From Acrasis kona (taxonomy: Eukaryota > Heterolobosea > Eutetramitea > Acrasida > Acrasidae), in contig JAOPGA020000657.1 in assembly GCA_026419775.2 (NCBI GenBank), positions 62,001 through 126,000 on the forward strand: DNA of 64,000 bases. Reading direction: 5' to 3'. Below are positions 49,896 through 59,209 of this stretch, in pieces; the first letter of the stretch is position 1; every line of letters starts with the position of its first letter. The notes beneath the pieces were generated by a model. It ran no database searches and had not been told where the DNA came from. It worked only from the letters and a program-made list of their open reading frames with translations. The position numbers and the translations under genes are program-made.

Positions 49896-51208
49896 ATGGA
49901 TTGGGGAGTAGATGGTATGCAATATCTACTATCAAATGTCACCAAGGAGGATAACCAAACCCTTTACCTGAATAAATACTGCAACGATATGGGATATACA
50001 GGTCTAATATTTGCGGGGGTCATGCTTTTCCTTTTCGGAGTGACTCTGTTGTTTATAATATATGTTGTACTTTTAAGAGTGCGAAAGAGTAGGATTTTTC
50101 AATCAGAACTTGTATTTTATTCTTTTGTACTTCTATATGTTGTACTACGGATTTTTTACTTTTTTTTTGTGCTGTTCATGGACCATAAGACCGTGACTGA
50201 TAATTTGTATTGGTCGGAGCGCTCGGTGACACAAGAAGTACACATTTGGTTGACGGCCACGTCATATCATTTAAGGTTAGTCACAACAAATCAACACTAA
50301 CATGACATGACATAGTTCTATAATATACTACTGTGCCTTTTTAATTTTAATAATAAATTACGCAGAAAATCTTTTCCTAGCAAACGGAATGTCACTACAA
50401 AAATCAAAAAATGAAACAATGGACATGAAACTTATTGTGGTTTGTATCATACTTGGAATCATTGTGACGGAAATCGCCATACTATGCACAAGAGGTTACT
50501 ATCCAGCCAGTGACAAGGGACATTCCAGGGAAAGCGACGAAACTTACCGCTCAATAACTTGGATTGCATCCATTGTTCAGCGATGCTTTCATTCTTTTTG
50601 TGCTGCAATTAGTATTATAAGTAAGTGGAGATTCTTTGTGCATTTTACTAAAATTAAAAGTGTTTTCTTCATGGATGTTCATAAGTGGCAGGAGAGTCGT
50701 TGAAGTGAGTTTACATGTTTTCTTCATTACATAACCACATTAAAAGGGACTTGAATACAATCGTCCTCTAGGAGAGTGGGTCAAGAGAGTTTCATTGTTT
50801 GCATCTGTACTTTGCATTATCCTTGTATTTAAATTTTCAATCAATTTGTCTTTGGCTGCGTATATTTATGTGTCAAAAAGTGGTGCCTGTCCAAACCTTG
50901 AAATTGTACTTGCTAGTTTGACTTCTCTTTTTGTTGATATTCTTCCGATCATTAAAATAATGTTTACATTCCGAAAGTCAACTGTTAACGATTCCATGAT
51001 GGCTGAAGAGACTGAGGTCATGACAAATACCGGAGGTATGACTGGACATTTGCTTTCGCCGAATCGTATTATTGAAAGGGACAACATGGAGATTACATTG
51101 TATGGAACAAGTTTAAGCACTCTTATTATTGAAAAGGAAAACGATCTTTATGAGAATAATATGATGACTGAGGATGACTGCGACATATCAGAGAGGGAAG
51201 TAACATGA
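49896..51208 (+). CDS. Seven-transmembrane protein (GPCR/TOM1-like)
   Basis: Exons 49896-50275, 50316-50620, 50661-50704 and 50747-51208 (introns of 40, 40 and 42 nt) give 396 residues. A short glycosylatable N-terminus is followed by seven hydrophobic helices, for example GLIFAGVMLFLFGVTLLFII, LVFYSFVLLYVVLRIFYFFF and LIVVCIILGIIVTEIAILC. The C-terminal tail of about 90 residues is acidic and Ser/Thr/Met-rich. The spacing and polar helix ends resemble GPR137/TOM1-THH1 proteins more than classical GPCRs, but no diagnostic motif is present. All four exons are needed for the full helix set. Confidence 0.7.
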
Positions 51209-51336
51209 TATAAATAAAAATTTTGGTCCTTTTAACTTTTTTGGATGTTTGGTCTCTTGACAATTTCAACTAAGAGCATTTCCTTTTTAAAAGATTATTA
51301 TGTCATAATAATCATTACTCACCACAAATTGTGAAA

Positions 51337-51744
51337 ATGCAATCTATTATCCTTGTTGATAACTTTATACTAACGAGAGGTGTATTGGCCAAAGCGCTAA
51401 GAAATAATGGATTTGAAGTCACCATGCTATCGAGTTATGACGAACTTTTGCTTTATTTTGAGGAGTTGCTACTTATTATGAGTGATGGAGGTGTTATCGA
51501 TATACCTATAGTTGTTGTACAAGAGATTAGTGGAGGGAGGGTTACATTCAAGGAAGTGGCTTCATTCATAAGAGATTTGTTCCCGGACATAAAATTGGTA
51601 CTTCTCGTAGATAATTTACTTGGGTCGTACGATTTTGATTTGGTACTCAAGAAGCCGATAATGTCTGAAAGGGTTATACACCACTTGAAAAGTCTTATGC
51701 AGCACACTTTGTGTAGGAGTAGCATGAATGCTGTCGTGGTCTAA
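51337..51744 (+). CDS. Stand-alone degenerate response-regulator receiver domain
   Basis: 135 residues, ATG at 51337. The whole protein is one CheY-like fold: IILVDNFILTRGVLAKALRN (first acid kept, second is Asn), a VVVQEISGG strand where the phospho-acceptor Asp should stand, LVLLVDN for the switch Thr strand, and the conserved Lys-Pro in LVLKKPIMSERVI. With the phospho-Asp replaced and the switch Thr lost, it is likely a pseudo-receiver. Heterolobosean and amoebozoan genomes use two-component proteins, so a partner kinase is possible. Intronless. Confidence 0.6.
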   Translation: MQSIILVDNFILTRGVLAKALRNNGFEVTMLSSYDELLLYFEELLLIMSDGGVIDIPIVVVQEISGGRVTFKEVASFIRDLFPDIKLVLLVDNLLGSYDFDLVLKKPIMSERVIHHLKSLMQHTLCRSSMNAVVV

Positions 51745-51951
51745 ACACAAGTCTTACTTTGTAAGTTTCGGAATCAGCTGTAAATACGGACGGTATATCG
51801 TGCTATAATAAACAAAATATAACAGTATTCAATACGTGTACCATTCTCGATTTCATGCTTTGTGTGATGTTGAAAAAGCTAACTGATTGCTTTGTCGTTC
51901 ATGAATTGTAATAATACAAAGAACAACAACAGAACTCCTGGAAATTGACAC

Positions 51952-52527
51952 ATGAGAGGAACAACGTCCATGGGAGTGAATGGCCCAGAGATCGACAATT
52001 ATTTGGGGCAGTGCGACAAATACGAGCAGGTAGTTGTCAATATGACCAAAATGTCAGACAGATACAATTGGCATAGAAAATGTTTGGGTATTAATAACTG
52101 CAGATTTGTGAAGTTTATTCAAGAAGAAAGGTGTATTAAAATTACTATTGCAAATTGTTCGTACATTGACATAAAAGTTGATAAATGCATATCTGGGGTA
52201 GAGCTCCATAACTGTAAGCACTGCTCTGTATCATACTCCAAATACATTCCATCTCTACAAGTTGATTCCTGCTCTAACATTACCTTCCACATGCATTCGG
52301 ACAGCATGGATAATTTTTCATTCATCTCCTCAAGAAGTTCGGACATTGCTGTTGATTTCTTTGGCAAAAAGCATTTCATGCCAGATATATTTTCAAAGAA
52401 CGAAGTTATTACTTTTACTGACTTTAATACTATTCGAGCGGAGAATGCGAAAACGATAATCAAGAAGGCTGCACATCCGAAATGTATAGACATTTTGGGG
52501 GACATTGAAATTATTACTCAGAATTAG
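51952..52527 (+). CDS. CARP/C-CAP-type beta-helix protein
   Basis: 191 residues, intronless. Repeating Cys-rich coils (NCRFVKFIQEERCIKITIAN, CISGVELHNCKHCSVSYSKY, VDSCSNITFHMHSD) form the right-handed parallel beta-helix of CARP domains, as found in cyclase-associated protein C-termini, tubulin cofactor C and RP2. No N-terminal helical or Pro-rich CAP domain is present, so it is not a full CAP. Candidate roles are actin nucleotide exchange or tubulin/Arl binding. The C-terminus ends with DFNTIRAENAKTIIKKAAHP. Confidence 0.65.
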   Translation: MRGTTSMGVNGPEIDNYLGQCDKYEQVVVNMTKMSDRYNWHRKCLGINNCRFVKFIQEERCIKITIANCSYIDIKVDKCISGVELHNCKHCSVSYSKYIPSLQVDSCSNITFHMHSDSMDNFSFISSRSSDIAVDFFGKKHFMPDIFSKNEVITFTDFNTIRAENAKTIIKKAAHPKCIDILGDIEIITQN

Positions 52528-53041
52528 GATTTCAAACGCTTGTAAAAATAAAAAATCTGATGTTGCATCTAATGTGTATTATTGAATTACAGTAGGTCAA
52601 TTGCGGCACGACGACCTTTAATGTATTTCCAATGCGTTTTGTTTCTAGTTTTCAAGGAATTGATTTCGGTAAGCTGGATTGTAGTTGATTTTTGATGCTC
52701 GTGGATGAGCGAGGCTGAATGACTTTGCCCTCATTATGTATCCTCATCCTACTTTTAGGGTAATCTATCGATCTGTAAAGTACCAACTATACATGTAATG
52801 AATGTAGTGGAGTAAATTATTTATACTATTCTGGTGATATTTTGTCAATAATATTCCAGCTGAGCAAGAATCTTTCCAACTTAGCTAAATTGTGAACTAA
52901 GTGAGATTCAACCATAAATAGTCCACACCCCGCGCGACCTGTAGAAATAGAGCTTTTATTGTAATCCTTTATCAATAAGGGAACGGAGGACCATTCATAT
53001 TTTCCTTCGTACACCTTGTATATTTCAAGAAACCGTTCGAA
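52528..53041 (-). pseudogene. Possible broken minus-strand gene
   Basis: Two minus-strand stretches look coding but have no start. First, 52826-53060 is open from an upstream stop with no ATG (YEGKYEWSSVPLLIKD, VESHLVHNLAKLERFLLSW). Second, 52587 to about 52775 reads SRMRIHNEG in one frame and continues HSASLIHEHQKSTTIQLTEI in the next, up to RRAAIDLL and a stop; a one-base change at a GGG run, or a 23-nt GT..AG segment, would join them. Neither matches a known family. They may be decayed exons or a gene damaged by assembly indels. The 5' part overlaps the start of the opposite zinc-ribbon gene. Confidence 0.35.
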
Positions 53042-53410
53042 ATGGTGAACATCAACGCTGTAGGTGCGGTGACATCAAGACCGGCATCAGAGTGTCCACT
53101 TTGCTCGACGAAGCTAAAATTTATAAACAAAGAGTTAGGAACATGTCGATGTCCTACATGTAGAGGTAGATGGCATTGTGTAGATAACGGATGTGTATAC
53201 TCAACACACACACGAATGACACCACAAGCTACACAAGCAACGCAGAAAATATCTTTAATAGAGATGAAGAAGATAGCCGCTGACCGGAAAGAAGAAATAA
53301 ATAGACTAAAAGAGGCAACAAAAGAGCTAAAGCCAATAATTATCCCAATAAGAAGACTCTTTTCCAACAAAGTGTCACCTACCAGCATATCATCCTGCAG
53401 GCGCAATTGA
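53042..53410 (+). CDS. Zinc-ribbon/coiled-coil small protein
   Basis: 122 residues. A treble-clef or zinc-ribbon-like cluster near the N-terminus: ECPLCSTKLKFINKELGTCR, then CPTCRGRWHCVDNGC, giving C-x2-C, C-x-C-x2-C and C-x4-C spacings. A helical basic/acidic segment follows (EMKKIAADRKEEINRLKEAT). No known family; the CRCPTCRGRWHC core is like that of RING-less zinc proteins. The cysteine spacing and ATG start favour this strand over the overlapping long minus-strand frame, which has a random look. Confidence 0.6.
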   Translation: MVNINAVGAVTSRPASECPLCSTKLKFINKELGTCRCPTCRGRWHCVDNGCVYSTHTRMTPQATQATQKISLIEMKKIAADRKEEINRLKEATKELKPIIIPIRRLFSNKVSPTSISSCRRN

Positions 53411-53539
53411 ATACATATAAAAGCAAACATACAGTTTATGTCAATATTAATAGAGAGACGTGGAAGGTTTCTAATCATTCTTAACACCAGTGCCTTTGTA
53501 GTACATTTTAATAAAAACAAAATCATTTAACAAATAAAT

Positions 53540-54650
53540 TTATTTTTGAATGTCAAAAAAGAATTTGTTGAGAGCATCTTCTGTTTGAATGTCCTCCCCA
53601 AACTCCAAATAGTACTCAACCCATTCATCTCCATCCATCCCTAGAATACGTATTCCAAAGCGGTCCAAAGCGAACGCAAATTTTGAATTGATCTTCAGGT
53701 TGTAGTGATGAAGCATGTTGTCCAATACATCAGAACTTGTATTCAGCCTTGAAATTAATTCCGTCTGCTTTTTAGAGAACGTATCTGGTTGAGCGGATCT
53801 AAACTCTCTACAAAATAGTTAAAAACAAAAAAGACGATGCTTACTCAAGATCAGAAATTAAAGTAACGTCGGAACTAATGTTAACAAACTGAGCGGATTT
53901 GAGACCTCCCAAACGGTACATGTGCACGTCGTTCATCTTTAACTTGACGTTGACGTTGGGGTGATGTGCAAAATGTTGCTTCCACAGCAACTTGAATGCT
54001 TTGCTCTCTTTTGGTACCTTCTCAATTGATGCAGAAATGACACATCTTGGTGGATATCTTGAGGCTGCGTTGAACTTTTCGTTCAGTTCTGTATTGTTGA
54101 GTCCTACTGACATTGAAACTAATCCTGGACCAGAACGGAAAATCGCTTCTGATGTATGCCCTTCAAAAACGTTTGGAACAGATGAAAAATTAATGTTATG
54201 GGGTGAATCATTTTTAGTACACAATATAATGTCAAATTTTTGAAAGCACTTCGATGGATCGTAATCATAGTGTTCAATTGAATCGTCACTCTTCATCATG
54301 CCTGGTCTCTTTTTGGCTTTTAGGGTTGGTTCAGTGGTGGTTGGTTCTTCGCTTTCATCTTTCTCAGGTAGAGATCCATTTGTTTGTTGCAGTTCTGTAA
54401 ATATTTCGTCCGCTTGTGATTTACTGATCATAATATAGGGTAGTATTGAAGTATATACGCTTGAGCTTGAATTATCCTCATCCACTCCGCAAGGTGTAAA
54501 ACTAGACAATTGACACAAGAAATTTGACGAAAGGAGCGATACTACGCGCTCTGATGGTGTTTGTTGTGTTGCATAATGTCTTGTGTTAAATATTTTTTTT
54601 GATTGAGTTAATCTACGAATGCATCCATTCACACGTAAAATAGACCTCAT
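53540..54650 (-). CDS. Mitochondrial DUF2470/PNPOx-like protein
   Basis: Exons 54650-53845 and 53807-53540 over a 37-nt intron (GTAAGC donor) give 357 residues. A mitochondrial presequence (MRSILRVNGCIRRLTQSKKI) leads to a split-barrel-like N-terminal half (LLSSNFLCQLSSF, YTSILPYIMISKS). An acidic low-complexity insert and further barrel strands follow, then a C-terminal DUF2470 domain (ISRLNTSSDVLDNMLHHYNL, FALDRFGIRIL, DEWVEYYLEF). Relatives bind heme or glutamyl-tRNA reductase, or use flavin. The acidic insert is unusual. The intron splits the DUF2470 boundary. Confidence 0.6.
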
Positions 54651-54693
54651 TTATTCAGTTGACTTTACAAAACAAACAATCTTACAAAATTTT

Positions 54694-55479
54694 TCAAAAG
54701 TCAGGAGAAAGGATTCTTCTGTGAGTACTCAGAGAATAGCTTAAGGCTTCGTATCGATCTTTATATTCTTGTTCTTTCCTAATGTTCTCATTTATGCGCA
54801 TCAATTCGTTCTTCAAATTACTTGACTCCAATCTACATTCCGAAAGTTCCTGGGACAGTTGGTTTACTTTTAGGTTCATAACGTTCATGTACTTCTTAAA
54901 ATCTTCAAAATCACTTTTCTTATTCACAAGTAACGTAGCAACTTGGTCCATTAAGGCCTTGTGTCTTGAAGCTTCTTCCTTCCTCTGATCATCATAAAAG
55001 GTCATGACTTTTCTAATCTTGTTGTTAACGACGGCCATTGTTTCATGCATAACTTCTTGCTTGATAATACTATAGACTTGTTGATCAATATCATCCTCCA
55101 TCATGTAAGGTTCGTTTTCTTGATTAGTGGTAGTTTCAGTTGATTTGGGAGTAGCAGTGTCCTCTTGATCTAACCACCAGCTCTCATTAAAGGAAGTAGA
55201 AGGATGATTGTTAGGTGTGGCCACATCATCAAAGATCAATAGTTGCCCAGTAGTTGGCTGTATAGAATTGTTAAGATTACTAGTGTTAATAGTGAGTGGA
55301 GTCAAAGGTTGTCTGTTCTTGTTTGAGGATGGCGTATATGGAGCAGCACCATATGGCGCGACGTTCTCCTTGTTTGATGTATCTGGTTGTTTAATAAATT
55401 GATTTGTTGGTGTTTGATATCTTGGGGATGGAGGCGCACCTTCTTTGAGTCTTAAAGCAAATGGGGTCTTCCTGAACAT
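54694..55479 (-). CDS. KEN-box coiled-coil protein, possible cell-cycle factor
   Basis: 261 residues, intronless. A disordered Pro/Thr/Asn-rich N-terminal half has SPRYQTPT and TPLTIN proline-directed sites, a KEN box in context (TSNKENVAPYG) and RQPL, a minimal D-box-like RxxL. The C-terminal half (about 130-250) is a continuous coiled coil (KIRKVMTFYDDQRKEEASRH, LKVNQLSQELSECRLESSNL). KEN-box plus CDK sites suggests APC/C-regulated turnover of a spindle or chromosome protein. No specific family could be recognised. Confidence 0.6.
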   Translation of the reverse strand: MFRKTPFALRLKEGAPPSPRYQTPTNQFIKQPDTSNKENVAPYGAAPYTPSSNKNRQPLTPLTINTSNLNNSIQPTTGQLLIFDDVATPNNHPSTSFNESWWLDQEDTATPKSTETTTNQENEPYMMEDDIDQQVYSIIKQEVMHETMAVVNNKIRKVMTFYDDQRKEEASRHKALMDQVATLLVNKKSDFEDFKKYMNVMNLKVNQLSQELSECRLESSNLKNELMRINENIRKEQEYKDRYEALSYSLSTHRRILSPDF

Positions 55480-56185
55480 TTTTTGGAAGTTTTAAAAATA
55501 AAAAATAGTAATATTTTGTAAACAATTCGAATCACCCTGAACACCGTCGGTACTCACGCGTGTCTTACAGATTAGACGATATGGAAGATAAGAATTTAGC
55601 CAAACAAAGCGGCTCATCGTTGATCAAGATACACCAATATGATTAGAGTGATTAAAAACGCTGCCAAAGAGCAATAAAAATCAATAAGGCAGTAAGAGAG
55701 TTGATTCAAGGAGACAAGAAGACCAAAGAGAAATATTTTATGGGCTGAAATAAACTTTTATAATTGTGTTGTTTGAATTTCCTCACATATAAACTATTCA
55801 TTTTTAAATGCCGTCAATAGCTGAATTGCTTCAGTACGTTAGTATTAGCGTCGGTCGAATATATCTGGATAGCCTATACAAAATTTTCCGTCACTTCTTT
55901 AATGATTCCAATTGATGTCCTCATCTTTAGCATGTGCGAGCGCTAAGTTTTAATCCATAAGCTAAATTTAGTTTTTAGAACGCATTCCTCTTCCTCATCT
56001 CCTAGTTACAAAAAAACGGTAGGATAATTTTAGGACGTTACAACATCTAATTCCTTTTTAATTATTGATTCCCATATTAAGGAATCCATAACCGTCTAAC
56101 CAGAAAGCGGTTGGATCGTTTATCGGATCTTAAACAACTGGAGCAGCCTTTTTATTTGATATTAGAAATAAATCAATCACACATC
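55480..56185. other. Divergent promoter region, nothing else seen
   Basis: About 700 bp between divergently oriented genes. Contains only very short ORFs (the longest starts at about 55580 and is 21 codons). No repeats or RNA-gene signature recognised. Confidence 0.5.
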
Positions 56186-57615
56186 ATGAGAGCTGTTGTC
56201 CGTGTTCTGCTGTTAATAGCACTATCAATAGCCGTTGTGGTAGGACAAGATGTGACAGCTTCACAGATGAGTGATTACTTCTTATGGTCTACAACAGATG
56301 GAAAGAATGCTATTATATTAAGAGATAACACAGTCAAGACGGTCTTGTCTTTATGGTATGGAGTTACTGGATGGAACGACGTCAACGGCATACAGAACTG
56401 GATATACAACGCATATAGCCAAGGAGCCATACCCTATTTTAACTCATACAGCTTCGGTAACATGGTCTACGGAATGACCGCCCAAGCTTCAGCTATTGTA
56501 ACTTTAGACATGCACGTCGCACAGGCTATCGGGAACAGATATGCCTTCGTAAACTTTGAGACCGAGTGGGATGCGGACGGCGTTTACCAGTACACAAAGT
56601 CAACAGAAGGAGTACAGAATTTATTGGACAGAATTGCTACCTTTAGAAGATATGCTCCAAACGTCATCCTTACTTCTAGTCCAGGTTTATGGCAAGCCCC
56701 ATGGCAAGCACAAATGTTCCCCTTCTTCAAGCCTGTCGACTCAAAGTTGGACCTGAGGTCAGTGTTATACAGCGCAGTATCTAACGTGAATGACTGTTGT
56801 TGGAGACAATTGGCGGGAAGCAACGGAGCCACTACAATGTTCACCGACGGAAAGGTTATTTCAACCGCTTCTCAATCATACAAGCAAATGTCAACAAACT
56901 TTGACTTTGGTAATCAATTCTGGGGCACGACCACCAGGAAGTGGATTTCCGCCGATGTGGCTGTTACTGACTGCGGATGGGGATCAGCTGGACGCGTGGC
57001 CATCATCAAAAACATTGTCGATAATTTACCTACATTAATCTCGTCCGGATGGAGAGGAATGATTTTAAGAGACGAATCTGCACCAGCGAACTTGAGATTT
57101 ATGGGTATGAACAACGAGGCGGGATTTGTTTGGAGCCAAGATGCTGCGACAGTATCGATCATGTCACAAGGATTAAACACTGCTAGAACATTAATGAGAC
57201 AGGTTTGGAATTCAGCCACCACTACCACTAGAGCTCCAACTACCACAAAAACACCAACCACTACCAAGGCCCCAGCTACAACCACAAGATCACCGACTAC
57301 TACAAAAGCTCCAGTCACTACCACAAAAACACCAACCACTACCAAAGCTCCAGCTACTACTACAAGATCACCAACCAGCCAAGTCTCTATTCAACTACCA
57401 CAAAGGCCCCCGCCACTACAACCAGATCGCCCACAACAACAAAGGCAACTGCAACCACCACCAGAGCCCCAGCTACTACAACAAAAACACCTACTACAAC
57501 TAAAGCTCCTGCATATGACACTAGAGGCTGCTGGACTTGTCCAGCTGGTTACACACATTGGTTCGTAACCGGAAGTGGATATAGCTCCGCTCCCAACAAC
57601 GACCAATGCGCTTAG
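56186..57615 (+). CDS. Secreted glycosidase-like protein with Thr-rich stalk; frame break in the repeats
   Basis: From the ATG at 56186: signal peptide (MRAVVRVLLLIALSIAVVVG), then about 330 residues of a TIM-barrel-like domain (VLSLWYGVTGWNDVNGIQNW, AIPYFNSYSF, YAFVNFETEWDAD with candidate catalytic acids, VILTSSPGLW, WRGMILRDES). A mucin-like stalk of TTTKAP/TTTRSP repeats follows. At about 57371-57400 the zero frame loses the repeats; the same repeats continue in another frame to a Cys-containing end (GCWTCPAGYTHWF..NDQCA) and TAG at 57613. Either an indel or a 23-nt segment (57383-57405, GT..AG) joins them. The enzyme family is not recognised. Confidence 0.65.
57219..57520 (+). repeat. 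Thr/Pro/Lys-rich tandem repeat (mucin-like stalk)
   Basis: Coding repeat of 15- to 24-nt units translating as TTTKAP, TTTKTP and TTTRSP, in at least nine copies, of the kind that is heavily O-glycosylated. Unit sequences differ mainly at third positions. The frame break of the host gene lies inside it, as expected if replication slippage or assembly collapse caused it. Confidence 0.85.
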
Positions 57616-57640
57616 TGTAGTAATTAGGAAGCGCAATGTT

Positions 57641-59209
57641 ATGGATGCCCCTGAAGAGCAAACGGAAGAACAAACAAACGTTGAAAGTGATGAAGTACCA
57701 ACTGAAGCAGAGGATGATTCCACATCCGTTCAACCACCTGTAGCAACTGAACCAGATATCATATTTGAATTGAGACCAACGTCCTTGTATATCTCACCAA
57801 ACAAAGCATTCGCAGGAGATAGAATCGACATTTATGGATACAGTTTCTCATCTCTTATTGGTGATGTTGTTTGCGATTTCACTCACTTTGAAGATAATGA
57901 CATCACATTGGGCAATACAATTCAAGTTAAGGCTCAGTGCAGTGACTCTACCTGTTCATGTATTGCACCCAAGTTTGAAACGGCTCACAACAGTGTTGTA
58001 TGGGTCGATCTCAAGATTGGCGATGAGTTGCTACCACAACCCAATGGAAGATTATCTTTCATTTACACCGACGATTCTTTGTTCACTTTTGTTGCTGATA
58101 AGTCTGGACAAATTGCGAACAAGTTATCAGGTGATGCAAGTGTTTTAAATGCTAAAAGTGCAGTGTCCTCTGATATTGAAAACGGTATCGAGTTGAGTTC
58201 AGTCATCTCAAGTTCACAAACAAGAATGGCACTAGTCAGTTCTGAAAGTTTCCCTGCAGTGAATAAATTCGCCCAAGTTGACTTCGAAACTAGATTCGAT
58301 GGAGAGTCACCATCACACGCACATATCATAGAGTTGTCTTTGGTATCGAGTGAAATGACATTCTCTGCATCTCTAGAAAGAGCATCTAGAAACATCTACT
58401 TGATCCACAACTCTACAAAGAAATCTTTCATTGTAAATGATTATTGCGCTTTCGAAGACAGCACAAAATACAGACTCACTATCTCTATAACAGGACCATC
58501 CAAAGAAGTACCATATGCAGTAAATGCTGAGTTGTTAACTGCGTCCCTAGAACCTATTTGCAAGATCTCACTACCATTGAAGAATCTTGACGTCGGCGCC
58601 TACAAAAGCGGAAGCTTTAAAGTAGCCCTATCACAAAGCAACATTGAATATCTAACGAGATCTAGTGCTGTTGTGCCAAAATCTATCGTTGCCGTTGATA
58701 TTATCAGTGTTGCAGTAGGATGCCAGAGTGGTGCTTCTTGTTCAGCAGATTCCGTAGAAGGTGGAAGCACACCAGCTGGTACCATTATTGGAGCTGTTGT
58801 TGGAAGTGTACTTGGTACTATATTGTTGCTATCAATTATAATTGGAATTATTGCTCTCACTGTTCGTGCGGTAAAGATTAGGAGGAGAGGATATAAACCA
58901 GAGGTCGTTATACGAGCACAAGACAAGGAGTTGGTCAATTCGCCAGGTGTAGCCCAATACACTCATATCATGAGTCCAGGTAGCCCCGGTAGCAACACAC
59001 AACCACAATTCGCGTTACCACTAAATCTCAACACAAAGATGGACAGCGACAGTAAAGGGTCATATCAACATCTCACATCCGGTACTCCATTCTCACCAGA
59101 CCCAGACGCAATAAGAGTTGCAGTTATGACACCATTATCACCAGAAGATAGAGGGTCTTTTGCTTTTACTGGAGCTATGATGAAGGGACAGGAAATTGAG
59201 CAAGTGTAA
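57641..59209 (+). CDS. TIG/IPT-type single-pass membrane protein, 5' end uncertain
   Basis: From the ATG at 57641, 522 residues. An acidic start (EEQTEEQTNVESDEVPTEAE) is followed by an IPT/TIG-like domain (LRPTSLYISPNKAFAGDRID, GYSFSSLIGDVVCDF) and further beta-rich ectodomain. One transmembrane helix (GAVVGSVLGTILLLSIIIGI) and a cytoplasmic tail with many Ser/Pro sites (MSPGSPGS, TPLSPED) complete it. No signal peptide precedes the ectodomain and the gap from the previous gene's TAG is only 25 nt. The real N-terminus may therefore be the upstream glycosidase-like ORF, reached by splicing, recoding or a corrected sequence. Confidence 0.65.
   Translation: MDAPEEQTEEQTNVESDEVPTEAEDDSTSVQPPVATEPDIIFELRPTSLYISPNKAFAGDRIDIYGYSFSSLIGDVVCDFTHFEDNDITLGNTIQVKAQCSDSTCSCIAPKFETAHNSVVWVDLKIGDELLPQPNGRLSFIYTDDSLFTFVADKSGQIANKLSGDASVLNAKSAVSSDIENGIELSSVISSSQTRMALVSSESFPAVNKFAQVDFETRFDGESPSHAHIIELSLVSSEMTFSASLERASRNIYLIHNSTKKSFIVNDYCAFEDSTKYRLTISITGPSKEVPYAVNAELLTASLEPICKISLPLKNLDVGAYKSGSFKVALSQSNIEYLTRSSAVVPKSIVAVDIISVAVGCQSGASCSADSVEGGSTPAGTIIGAVVGSVLGTILLLSIIIGIIALTVRAVKIRRRGYKPEVVIRAQDKELVNSPGVAQYTHIMSPGSPGSNTQPQFALPLNLNTKMDSDSKGSYQHLTSGTPFSPDPDAIRVAVMTPLSPEDRGSFAFTGAMMKGQEIEQV

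Noticed and set aside
52972-53526. 184-codon minus-strand frame
   Set aside because: Runs opposite the zinc-ribbon ORF, which has a clear cysteine pattern; the minus translation is a hydrophobic shadow without domain.
57613-57640. Reassignment of TAG as a sense codon
   Set aside because: The FHA/BRCT gene and the CARP gene end in TAG at natural domain ends, so TAG is a working stop in this genome.
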